Assembly: GCA_019009955.1 (NCBI GenBank)
Contig: CM032232.1
Span: forward strand, 74,316,501-74,380,500
DNA: 64,000 bases
DNA from: Riptortus pedestris
Lineage: Eukaryota > Arthropoda > Insecta > Hemiptera > Alydidae
Reading direction: 5' to 3'
A program made the position numbers and the translations under genes. Shown in pieces: positions 24,119-34,056 of the stretch; within the stretch, counting starts at the first letter, position 1, and the number at the start of each line of letters is the position of its first letter. The notes beneath the pieces are model-generated. The model was not told the DNA's origin, did no database searches, and worked only from the letters and a program-made list of their open reading frames with translations.

Positions 24119-24559
24119 AAAAAAGCCCGTCGCGCAGGGGCTGCGTAAACTAAGCAGATTTCCCACGTGAAGTTTTACAATAGAGAAATTTAACGAGAGT
24201 CGAGCAGTTAAGGAAACGGCCGAGCTAGCTTTTGGCGGGATAGTCACCCAGCCGTTAGCCGCCCAGATTTAATAAAAATGCAAATATCTCGATTAATATT
24301 CAAGATAGAGAATAAATGTATATAACAATATTTATAGTAAATTTAATTTGCAATAAGATTGATTCTGTACAATTTTTTGATCCGACGTATAGTAACGGAG
24401 ATATTTTGAATTTTTGAAAATCCTCCCCTCTAAACCCCCCCCCCTCCCACTGGTCCGATTTCAGCCGTTAACGAACTTGATCTTTCTTTTTACATAAAAC
24501 GACTAAATATCGAGTTTGGTAACGATAAAACAAAAATTGCGACCGCTAGAGCGGTAACA

Positions 24560-24612
<53 letters not shown>

Positions 24613-24736
24613 TTTTGAACGGACCTCATTTTCGTCATCTACTATGTAGGATCGATGGACATTTAAAGAAAAAGTTTGAAATTTCCGTCATGAGTACAAC
24701 GTCAATAGCTGATTTCCCTTGAGGGAAATCTGCTAA
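24119..24736 (+). mobile_element. Family-1 element, module A, reference copy
   Basis: This is one of the cleanest complete copies, about 618 bp. Order: A-run and GCCCGTCGCGCAGGGGCTGC hairpin end; AAGCAGATTTCCC; A module with GCCGAGCTAGCTTTTGGCGG; TCGATTAATATTCAAGATAG; core TAGTAACGGAGATATTTTG; C9 run; GCCGTTAACGAACTTGATC; CGACCGCTAGAGCGGTAACA; (TA)n at 24564-24609; TTTTGAACGGACCTCATTTT; TAGGATCGATGGACATTT; CATGAGTACAACG; terminal palindrome TTCCCTTGAGGGAA and CTGCTAA. There is no open frame of transposase size, so it must be mobilised in trans. Confidence 0.95.
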
Positions 24737-25520
24737 AAATATTCTTTTTAAGTTTTATACTTTAGAACTGTATTTTCATAGTGCTTGTCCTGGGATCACT
24801 GACGTATATGTCAATCATCAAGTTAGCAGTTTAACTGCGGATGACAATGGTGTTGACGAATAGAATGAATGTTAATAGTAGGCGATAGTTTGCGATTCTG
24901 TTCGATCAAATAGGAGCAGTTTTGGAGACACTTGATACAATTTTTACTTGATGAAAGAAATATACGTCAGTTTGGTTTTAGGTGTAAAGGTTGTACTCCT
25001 AATGAAGCGGCGAAGTAAAGATCGCGAAACAAGTATAGTTCGGATAAAGTGAATTAAGGAGAATTGTATTTCTATATATCCAGGCCCTGTGCCTACGAGT
25101 GATATTATATTAGAGTGATTGGGACATTTTTGAAACATTATAATAAATGCTTTTCCGTTTCAGGCCGAGAAGAAACTGCAATATGCATCAACAATGCCTG
25201 TCAATGCTCAGTGGATGAACAATAAATGTATGACAGTATTCTGAACCTTAGGTGAGTTTTATATTATTATTTATTATACTTTACTAATCAACATATGCCC
25301 TTCATTAGCCCTTTTTTTGTCCAGCTTGTCATGGACAATGTCATGAGAGACTTGGAATACAATGATAGTCAAATGTTGGAAGTATTTTTTTTTTTATTAC
25401 AAGAAACCTGAATGAGTCTCTTCAACATTTACGTAAATGCTTTCGAACATCAACCTACTGTCACTGTTTCATGAAAACAAGTTATTCACAATGATGATAA
25501 CTGCAATTTTGTAACAAAAT
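24737..25520. other. Spacer around the 25.2-kb exon candidate
   Basis: Apart from the exon candidate I see no repeats of known type here. A T-run lies at 25388-25397. Confidence 0.4.
25164..25251 (+). other. Isolated 88-nt exon candidate with consensus splice sites
   Basis: A strong acceptor (pyrimidine-rich GCTTTTCCGTTTCAG) precedes 88 nt, followed by AG|GTGAGT at 25252, a consensus donor. All three plus-strand frames contain a stop, one of them only five bases from the donor. If real, it is therefore either untranslated (a long non-coding RNA or UTR exon) or the exon holding a stop codon. One frame gives a short cysteine-containing stretch (REETAICINNACQCSVDEQ) before its stop. No partner exon is identifiable. 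Confidence 0.35.
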
Positions 25521-25526
25521 GTTTTG

Positions 25527-25569
<43 letters not shown>

Positions 25570-25719
25570 CAGGATCAATAAAAAGGCCTTGTCCTCTACT
25601 ATTGTTCTAATTTTATTCATAGTGCACTATCAGAGTCAGCACTCCATCGTCAGTGCCTGATTAGAGCAGTGTAGCCAGGACAACAACAGCCGGGCGACTC
25701 CCAGTCCGGCGGTTTTGTT
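25521..25719 (-). mobile_element. Dispersed repeat with hammerhead-like core (Penelope-like relic)
   Basis: Two GTTTTGTT octamers (25521-25528 and 25712-25719) flank a (TA)n tract and about 145 bp. That body is clearly related to 51362-51541: GGATCAATAA-AAGGCC, GTCCTCTACT, AGTGCACT, CCATC-TCAGTGCCTG, GCCGGGCGACTC. Read on the minus strand it contains CTGACGA (25647-25653), a GGAG...CTC stem and GATA where a hammerhead ribozyme has GAAA. Penelope-like retroelements are known to carry hammerhead motifs in their terminal repeats, so I infer a decayed terminal fragment. A SINE is the alternative. Confidence 0.5.
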
Positions 25720-25974
25720 AACTTTTTATTTAAAATCTGTATATAATTTATCATAAGACACTCTAATACGTTTTAAATACAGAAACTAGACAAGCAAAAT
25801 GTGGTATACAAATTGGGATATGCAATTTTCAATATCTCTCTGAATAGTGCCATCATGAAGGCCGGAAAGAAACATTTTAGATTTGAAGGTTTCAAGATGT
25901 GTTTAATTACGGACAAAGTTAACCTTTAGAACTTTAAACAAATTTTAAGCATTATCATTTTGAAGAAAAGACGG

Positions 25975-26467
25975 TATATATATACATGTTGCAGCCCTAG
26001 CCTTCGCAATTTATGTCTTATTGTTACCAAACTTGATATATAATCGTTTTATGTAAAATGAAAGATCAAGTTCGTTAACGGCTGAAATCGGACAAGGGGG
26101 AGGGGGGGGTTTAGAGGGAGAAAATTTCTAAAATTCTTAATATCTCCGTTAATATGCGTCGGATCGAAAAATTGTATAGATCCAACCTTATTGAAAATGT
26201 AATTTTCTATAAATGTTGTTATGTACATTTCTTCACTATCTTGATTATCTTGATTATTAACTGAGATATTTGCATTTTTTAGTTTTCGGTCTTCAGTAAA
26301 CCCCCACTCCTACTCATCTCATATTAACAATATTCTATTATGTTATGAAGCACTTTATTTGGAGCTTAAATATTAAATGTTGTTCTCATTGAACTTTTAA
26401 ATTTCGAAATAAATGCAAATACGTGGGAAATCTGCTTAGTTAACGCAGCCCCTGCTTGACGGACTTT
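25975..26467 (-). mobile_element. Family-1 element, module B, broken at the microsatellite
   Basis: The 5' end (GACGGACTTTTTTT, 26457-26467), B module, core and C-run (here GGGGGAGGGGGGGGG) are present. The copy stops at a short (TA)n at 25975-25985; the 3' block and palindrome are missing. The same break position occurs at 34858 and 36652. Confidence 0.9.
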
Positions 26468-27082
26468 TTTTATATTTAGCTGGTTATAGAAATTTTGCGA
26501 TTTCCGAAGTGTATGTGAATGACATTGTAATTTTAATATCTTGTGATATTCTTTCCTTTATGTTTGACGTGTATTTAAGAAAATTTAAAAAAAAAAAAAA
26601 AAATCTTTTGTATCTTTGATAATATTTCACTTTGAACCGCCGAGGTAGCCCGGGGTGGAGTATAGGGGTTGGTAATGACAGCCTGAAGTAGAGGGGTGGC
26701 TCTAGTACCTCTCCAGACTGTTAACTCAGAGGAGAGGTTATGCTTTACTGCTTCCCTCAACTAATTATAATGCCACTCTCCAGCAAAGTATATCGGGCAA
26801 CCACTATATGTATTGGCAAGGGCCACAAACAAAGTTATTCAACTAATTTTCAGATAGGTTCATGTCGAAATATTATTCCTTTTAGCGTCTGTTGCACTGA
26901 CTCTGCAATAGACACAGTTATTGTACCGTCAAAAGCAATTATGTCTGTTACCAAATCCTCCTGAAATTTCGAATAATCGAAGGTAGAATGGTTCGTAGAA
27001 TGTTAGACAAGTAATTATAACAAAAGGCTCAGTATAAAAATAGTTCAGCGAAACCACCTTTTTCTGGTTCCTCACCAACATT
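26468..27082. other. Spacer with a GC-richer patch at 26636-26760
   Basis: An A-run at 26587-26603 precedes a patch (GAGGTAGCCCGGGGTGGAGT onward) that is much less AT-rich than its surroundings. It has open frames on both strands but no domain I recognise. It may be a repeat fragment or a coding relic. Confidence 0.3.
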
Positions 27083-27545
27083 TTAGCAGATTTCCCATGA
27101 GGAAATAGACCATTAAGGTAGGCAGGCTCATGCCGCAAAACATTTCTTCAAATTCCTATCGAATCAAGTCAAGCCCTTCAAAGTAGATGACAAATATGAG
27201 GTCAGTTCAATATATATCTTTAACGTCCTAGCCGTCGCAATATTTGGTTGGCTCGATATTCAAAGGTTTTTGTACAACTCGTTTATAACTAAAATCACAC
27301 CAGTGAGTAAGGGATTTTTAAAATTCAAAATCTCCATTGTTACAAGTTGGACCGATGAATTTTGTAAAACCAGTCCTATTGTAAAAGTAATTTCCTGTGA
27401 ATACCTGTTGTCCAATACATGGTTCTCCATTTTGAATATTAGCAGAGATGTTTGAATTTTTTTTTTTTTTATTCTTCAGTAAAACTCTACTTTAACTCAA
27501 GTCATTATAACAATAATCTGTTATTGAATCTAATCCTTACTGAGA
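27083..27545 (-). mobile_element. Old family-1 element, module B, heavily diverged
   Basis: The 3' end (TTAGCAGATTTCCCATGAGG) and 3' block (TTCTTCAAATTCCTATCGAA, GATGACAAATATGAGGTC) are readable. They are followed by a minimal TA tract, core remnants (CCTAGCCGTCGCAAT, TCTCCATTGTTACAAG) and a B-module fragment ending near 27545. The 5' hairpin end is gone. It is one of the most diverged copies. Confidence 0.75.
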
Positions 27546-27716
27546 CCAGTTAAAGTATTTCAGGTAAAAGAAGGGATCTTAAGGTCTCAAACCAGCTCTC
27601 TTTATTAACTTATTTCTACTAGCAGACGTTTAGTCCTCCTGGGCATTAGAAATGATATAAAATTATTCCTCCCAGTCAATATAACAATAACTCTCCACAA
27701 GATAATAAAAAATTTT

Positions 27717-28484
27717 TAACAGATTTCCCTTAAGGGAAATCAGCTCTTGAGGTCGTACTCATGACGCGATTTTCGAAAATTTTCTTCAAATGTCCATCGA
27801 TCCTACCCAGGAGATGACGAAAATGAGGTCCGTTCAAAATTATATATATTTGTCTGTTAACGCGCAATTTTTGTTTGATCGTTATGAAACTCGATATTTA
27901 ACCGTTCTATGTAAAAAGACAGATCAAGTTCGTTAATGGCTGAAATCGGACCAGAGGGAGGGGGGGTTTAGAGGGGGGATTTTCGAAAATTCAAAATATC
28001 TCCGTTATTATGCATCGGATCGAAATATTGTATAGAACCAATCTTATTGCAAATTAAATTTACTATAAATATTGTTTACATTTATTCTCTATCTTGAATA
28101 TTAACCAAGATATTTGCATTTTTATGAAGTCTGTGGTCGGGTATAGTTTCGATTACGTCGGCCATCTTCATTTCTCGGCTCAGGCGGAAGCTTCTTCTAA
28201 CCTGTCGTTTTTAACCTTAACTTACCTTCGTTACTTTGTGAGATTTATGCAAATACGTTCTGCCCCCCTTCTTTAGTTCTTGGACTACTAAAATTTGAGT
28301 TATTAAAATATAAATTATTCTTACAATTCAGAAGCCGTTTCAGTTGGGAGTTTATTTTAATTAACTGAAAAATTTCTCATTATTTAATCACGGTGGTATT
28401 GTTACCAGTATGCAGATTTCTCTATTGTAAAACTTCACGTGGGAAATCTGCTTAGTTTACGCAGCCCCTGCGTGACGGACTTTT
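27717..28484 (-). mobile_element. Family-1 element, module C, complete
   Basis: Runs from TTAACAG plus the palindrome TTTCCCTTAAGGGAAATC (27717) to GACGGACTTTT (28484). The (TA)n is only a few units. The 5' module (28130-28430) is the C type, with GGTCGGGTATAGTTTC, CTCGGCTCAGGCGGAAGC and CAGAAGCCGTTTCAGTTGGG. It closely matches the copy at 62479-63293, which suggests these two are among the younger insertions. Confidence 0.93.
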
Positions 28485-28708
28485 ACTACATTCAGCCTTA
28501 CTAACAATATCTAATCTCTTAACAGGTCCATTATAACATGAACCATTTCATTCATCTGAAATACCAACTTTTTTTTTTATTCAACGTTTACTGTGTGAGA
28601 TACATACAAAAACGTAGTGTGATGACGCCATCGATTTTCTCTTAGTAATACAGAATAAATGTCGAGATAAAGTCATCAGCGTACCTAATTAAAGTACTTC
28701 AAGATCTT

Positions 28709-28830
28709 TTAGCAGATTTCCCTTAGTGGAAATTAGCTATTGAGGTTGTACTCATAATGGCATTTTCGAAACATTTCTAAAAATGTCCTTCGATCTTACG
28801 TAGGAAATAACGAAAATGAGGTCCGCTCAA

Positions 28831-28884
<54 letters not shown>

Positions 28885-29246
28885 TCGTATATTTAGTAGT
28901 GGTATTTAGAGGGGGAGAATTTCGAAAATTTGCTATATCTCCGTTGATATGCGTTGGATCGAAAAATTGTATAGAATCAATCTTATTACAAATGTAATGT
29001 TCTATATATATGTTTTTTTCTTGATTATTAACAAAGTTATTTGTATTTTTTAGTTTTTGGTCTTCAGTATAACCCACTCATACTCATTTCAGATTAACAA
29101 TAAGCTGTTTCGTAATGAAGCACTTTATTTGAAGCCTAAATACCAAATATTCTTTTCATTGAACTTTTACGTTTTGAGAAAAACGCAAATACGTGACGCT
29201 CTTGGAAAATCTGCTTGGTTAACGCAACTCCTCCGTGGCGGACTTT
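28709..29246 (-). mobile_element. Family-1 element, module B
   Basis: The 3' palindrome (TTAGCAGATTTCCCTTAG) and a (TA)n at 28837-28882 are followed by a shortened core; the GGTAACAGAC to GTTAACGAAC segment is absent. The B module follows, and an eroded 5' end (CTCCTCCGTGGCGGACTTTA). It is the third minus-strand copy within 2.2 kb. Confidence 0.88.
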
Positions 29247-29331
29247 ATTTGTTCGAGCGCTAAGCGTTGATTTTTCCCAACAACGGTGGAACTTTGCCAG
29301 CATTTTTGTAGAGCTCCGATCATAAGTGCAT

Positions 29332-29680
29332 CAAAGGATTACATCTAAAATTATATATACCAGTTTTAAAAACCAATATCCCACTATCCCAACATACATT
29401 TTATCTAACACAAATACTAACTGGACACGGAAATACAAACTCTTACTTATACAGATTCAAACTTACTGACTCAAATACTTGTAAATGCGACAGTTACACT
29501 GAACAGACATTCACCCACCTGATTTATGAATGTAGACTGACTCAAGACATACGAAGACAGTTAAAGACTCATATTCCCGCTTGGCCTATCAGCCCTGATA
29601 TTTTATTTTCAAAACATCTAAATTTATTAAAAGCAATAGCCTATGATATTCTTAAGCTGAGAGAGGAAAAGATAATATAA
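29332..29680 (+). pseudogene. C-terminal end of a non-LTR retrotransposon ORF2
   Basis: About 115 codons are open to a TAA at 29678-29680. The sequence LSQHTFYLTQILTGHGNTNS is followed by YLYRFKLTDSNTCKCD and then TFTHLIYEC. This is the segment that follows the RNase H domain in R1/I/LOA-type elements: a conserved LTGHG-x-F/Y-RF box, then a C-x-C ... H-x4-C metal-binding knuckle. The upstream RT and RNase H domains are lost by 5' truncation. The fragment itself has no stop or frameshift, so it is probably a relatively recent insertion. Confidence 0.8.
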
Positions 29681-29918
29681 TATTAATATTATGTAATTTT
29701 GTTTTTATTGGTTATTTAATTGTATTCCTAATTGTTCTTATTTAATTTTTTTTGTAAAGTTTAATTTTCATGTTCTTATTTACATTTTTAATATGTATAT
29801 ATATATAATTATATAAAAATGTTAAATGTTTTGACAAAATGCACATATAATGCAAATATGCATAAGATGTGCAGAAAATAAAATCCCTCCACATAGGGTT
29901 AGTATGTAAAGGAAATAC
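29332..29918 (+). mobile_element. 5'-truncated non-LTR retrotransposon with 13-bp target duplication
   Basis: The direct repeat ATCATAAGTGCAT occurs at 29319-29331 and again at 29919-29931. Exactly between them lies a fragment that starts mid-frame in the 3' end of a LINE open reading frame. It ends with about 240 bp of AT-rich 3' UTR. This is the footprint of target-primed reverse transcription: a short 5'-truncated copy flanked by a duplicated target. No poly(A) tail is seen at the 3' end, which reads GTATGTAAAGGAAATAC. Confidence 0.85.
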
Positions 29919-29931
29919 ATCATAAGTGCAT

Positions 29932-31321
29932 AGTAGGGGAATATTATTAAAGTATCAATAAAAGTTACTGAATGATTTTCATCTTGAATCAAATTTATCT
30001 TCTAGTGGATATGGAGAATAAATATTACAGTACAACAGTATTTCATTTTTTAATCAACGTCAGTAGCTTTGGAGCTCTTTCCCATTCCGATGAATATTTT
30101 GCCTTCACAAGATACGCCTTCTATTAGTATCTCTGTAGTGGCCAAAACGTTTTGAAATATAACAATATCATTTACTATTTTTTAAAACCTCAACTAACTA
30201 AAACAACCAATCAATATAATATTGTTTCAAACCCTGAATAACATCAAACAATAAAATCAAAAACTTATATTATTGAATAATTTAGGTGGATATGTACTGT
30301 TTGACGGCTGGTCAAATATTAAGTGAACTGTACCTGAATGTCAAACTTAGTGGAAACTCATAGAGAGAACATCAATAGTATTGCTTTATTGATTAATTGA
30401 AGAATGGAATGCCATACACCAAATACAACCTAAATTAACAAGATATGTCCACACTAAGTATGATGGTTATTGTTTCTAGGCCATGATTAATACTTGCCTG
30501 GCTAGAATATAGCAGTAATCCCCCAGGAATTATTCCTAGGATACTGTTAGGAGTCTCTACCGTCCAAACGTTAAGTTCCGAGAAATACTATCTCCAAATC
30601 CCTTTAATATCCTGCCCTTAGCTACACTATCTAACGTTTTAGCAGGAATTTCAGGACTCAATTGTACTAAATTTCACAGTAATTCGAATATACCTTCATT
30701 TATGAGAATATATTTCAATTTCGATTATCCAATAGAATATTGTTTTTATTTAATATCGAAAATATTACAGGGGTACAATTTTTACTCTTGCTGTGTAATT
30801 TAGGTGAAAGGAATCAATGTGTTACTTTCAAATATGTAAACAAAAAAAATCGCTTTTCCCAACGTTCACAGATGAATACATTTTGATCTTATGTTCTCCA
30901 TCATTGTGAACAATACAACTCGATATATACAAGTAGTATTAAGTGATATAATATATTAATGTGAAAAGCTCATGAGAGCCTGTAGGAGTTTCCCCTACGC
31001 TAAAATTAAAAAAAAATACAAATAATTCGACAAAAATTATGGATGAACAGTGAAGAAATTAGTGCCAATAACAAAGTTCTTTACAACCCGATGCAAAATG
31101 AGTGAGCTGTTTACCATTTTGAGTTTTGATGCCTCTCAAAATACACGATCCACCTAGTCAGATTTTGGTAATCATATTTCGACTCGTCCTTTAGTTTTTC
31201 ATGGAACACACGGGGTATTAAAAATTATATATATTATGATGGTTCAGGTTGGCTGGGGAATGAAGGACAAAGAACAATGTAATATATAATTAGACATGTA
31301 GTAGTCGTGTTCCTACTGTGC
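29932..31321. other. Spacer, no gene recognised
   Basis: About 1.4 kb of AT-rich DNA without recognised family copies or convincing splice pairs. Confidence 0.4.
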
Positions 31322-31395
31322 AGCTGAGTACTTGCTAGCTGCTCTGAAGATGGCAATATGTACTATTTGAAAGCGCTAAGCGTTAAATAAATTTT
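31322..31395 (+). other. Hammerhead-ribozyme-like core with upstream hairpin
   Basis: CTGAAGA (31344-31350, fits CUGANGA) is followed 18 nt later by GAAA (31369-31372). GCGC-TAA-GCGT follows, which can pair as a short stem III, then TTA as a possible NUH cleavage triplet. Immediately upstream, AGCT-rich arms (GCAGCT ... AGCTGC) form a perfect 6-bp hairpin. The stem II region (TGGCAATATGTACTATTT) is poor, so an active ribozyme is doubtful. The GAAAGCGCT word recurs at 45108-45116 on the minus strand. I infer a Penelope-like terminal-repeat relic. Confidence 0.35.
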
Positions 31396-31555
31396 ATGGA
31401 TTTATTTACACTTATAGTACTATGTTCTATCAATATCTATTTCAAACTATATCAAAATTTGGATCATCTACATTAAAAATAAGCCAACGTGCTGGAATCA
31501 TTAATTCTGTTCAAAAAACCAAAACTAAATAGGGCACGAGTAATTTATATGCATA

Positions 31556-31621
<66 letters not shown>

Positions 31622-31808
31622 TATACCCATGTAAAAAATTAATGGAAGTCAGTGTTCTTTCTTAAGACGGGTAGGAAATGGGTCCACAATGACATTCAGT
31701 GCATGGCCATTGTCTTCTGCAGCAATCAGAAAGAGAGCGCAAAATTGTATGAGCGAGTTGTACATTTTTACTTGGTCTGTAGGAGCTAATGAAATTTTGT
31801 CATACTGA

Positions 31809-31870
<62 letters not shown>
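31556..31870. repeat. Two microsatellites, (TG)n(TA)n(CA)n and (TA)n
   Basis: 31556-31626 is a symmetrical run GTGTGTGTGT, about 20 TA units, then ACACATATACATA, so the whole tract is nearly self-complementary. 31817-31870 is a pure (TA)n of about 27 units after an A-run. Neither is inside a family-1 copy. Confidence 0.9.
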
Positions 31871-31873
<3 letters not shown>

Positions 31874-33060
31874 TTTGTTAATTCTGTGGGGTTATTTACA
31901 TTTAATCTTAGAATTTTAATATCTCATAATCTTAGGAAAAACTAACCATAAACTTAAGTTAATGGATTTAGAATGTAGGTTAAATGAATTGAATTGTAAA
32001 TATCGTTTAATTACCATGTAGAATAATTTATATATAATTTTATATATATGGGGCTGTTATCCATTGAAATACTGAGCCAAGTTCATCCAAAGAAAAAAAT
32101 TCTAGTACTTGAAAAAAAAAATAATACATTATATGTTTTACATTCGGCATTTTTTTTTGTTGTAAATAAAGTTAAATTTCGCATTGTGGACTTTTAATAA
32201 TTGTAAAGTAAGCGGTATTAAATGTATTCAGCTTCGTATGCATTACCGTCACATTGCCTATACCAATATTGACCATTTGTTCCCTTCTCGTGTTTATATA
32301 CATTTAATGAAGTCATTACTGTGCCTCTTAACGAGATGCGGTGGCTAAACTATCGGAAAAATAATGAAATCTCAGATAAGAGCTGACCTCATTAGTTCTT
32401 GGATATGCTGCTTTGATCACACCATTCGAGTGCACTCATTGTTTTATTTGTCAGCGACAAATGCGCTTTAGACCGCTAATTTTAGCTGATTTCCATTACA
32501 AGAATCAACGATTGGGTTGGTATTGAGAGGCGAAATGTCTAAATGTCCTTCAAATTTTCGCCTATCCTTTCCACCGGATAACACACATTATAGACAAGGT
32601 ATGGGAAACCTTTGAATTGTTGTGGGCCAAACTTTAGTGTGCAAATACATTCGCGGGCCGCTTTTAAAAGTAGTGCATTTTAAAGAAGTGTTCATAATTT
32701 TTAACGATAGATATCAGACAAGAAATTATTCGACAATGTAGTTATAATACATTTTATTAAAATAACAAAACTAAATGAAAAAAATAGGTACAACGTTATA
32801 ATTAATTCGTAAAATTTGGAATTATTACAAACTACATATGTTAAATAGCTACACCGTAGTCAATGAGACACTTGAGCTTGAATTTGGGAAACTAATCCAT
32901 CGATGTTTGAATTAATTTTACTTATTCGAAGGCGTAAAGAATTATCCTAATATGGTCAGTCAGCCTTGTACGATGTTTTGATTAATTAGCTTTCATCATT
33001 GACAAGAAGTATTCGCATTTAACATTTGTTTTACATTTAAAAATTCTAATTACTCAACAA
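31871..33060. other. Spacer with faint relics of family-1 and a possible hAT end
   Basis: 32478-32580 weakly resembles a minus-strand family-1 3' end (TTAGCTGATTTCC ... GGTTGG ... TGTCCTTCAAATTTTCG). 32591-32665 contains GGGAAACCTTTGAATTGTTG, GGGCCAAACTTTAG and CGCGGGCCGC. This recalls the GGGCCGC-containing ends of some hAT transposons, but no transposase or paired terminus is seen. A short tandem CTAATTACTCAA duplication sits at 33046-33081. Confidence 0.3.
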
Positions 33061-33087
33061 CAGGTTAAACTAATTACTCAAAAAACT

Positions 33088-33477
33088 CAATACAACCAAA
33101 CAAACTTACTATACAAAGACATAGTGAGACATGTCCACCGAATCCTGAACAAATGGCATTCAGAATGGATGGAAGTAAAGAACCACCTCAGCAGTATCAA
33201 TAGTACTATTATGGAGTGGCCATCGAGCCATAGGAGTACTAGACGGGAGGAAGTTGTTCTTGCCAGACTCAGGATCGGCCACACATTCCTGACATATAGA
33301 CACTTAATAACAAGAATAGATATCCCTATATGCAAATACTGCAACAGACACCTTACGATAAAACACATACTGACAGACTGCATCTCAACGAGAAAAACCT
33401 TCACATACCCCACGATATATTCCACAAATACTAACATATCTAAAACACATAAACATTTACAAAAACATATAGTATAA
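33088..33477 (+). pseudogene. Tail of a jockey/I-type non-LTR retrotransposon ORF2
   Basis: An open frame ends with TAA at 33475-33477. After ILNKWHSEW come WPSSHRSTRREEVVLARLRI, GHTFLTYRHLI and a C-K-Y-C ... H-I-L-T-D-C knuckle. This order (helix with W..EW, a P-S-x-R-x-x-E motif, LARLRIGHT, then CxxC...H..C) is typical of the region after RNase H in jockey/I/X-like elements. It is a different LINE lineage from the one at 29332-29680, which has LTGHG instead. RT and RNase H are absent, so it is a dead fragment. The open frame on the opposite strand at 33087-33437 is its shadow. Confidence 0.78.
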
Positions 33478-34056
33478 AATAGAATAGGTCTACAGCATAC
33501 TTAAAAAGATTTAAAAGGGTTAACTTTTATTATATTCATTTAGACAAAGCACGAATATGAGAAACAACCAGATATTTAAGAAATATTTTCCATAATATAA
33601 AATAAAGTAGAACAAAGGTAAGTACATGAAGGAGTAAATATATTATTCTAATTATGCCAATCACCATCACTGTGGGACACAAACGAAATAAATATATTTA
33701 AAAATGATAATGGGGTACGTTATTGGCTGGATTCGTACCAACAAGTGTAGAGATTTAGAGAAGGGCTTTTATGAGTTTCTAGTCGATGCCGAGAATGAAG
33801 TCCAATAAACCTTTTATATTCATTTCTACTCCTGTATGTGTATGTGAGTGTGTTAGCTCATTTCTCTTTAGACGGAATGTGCAGATGACGTCCAACTTCC
33901 GATATTGAGCCGATATGTATGTATTATTCTTTTTCCAGTCGTTTTATTAACTCCGCCTTTGTGGCTCCTTCTAATGAAAGTTATTCATTCTTCCAAAATC
34001 ACAAATCTCTGTACGAAATATATTCTGGGTTTTAAAAAATGATGTTACTGACATAT
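33478..34056. other. Spacer, no gene recognised
   Basis: AT-rich DNA that may include the 3' UTR of the preceding LINE fragment. No clear target duplication or poly(A) tail is found. Confidence 0.4.

Noticed and set aside
33087..33437. 116-codon minus-strand frame
   Set aside because: It is antisense to the LINE tail, whose plus-strand motifs are clearly the real signal.
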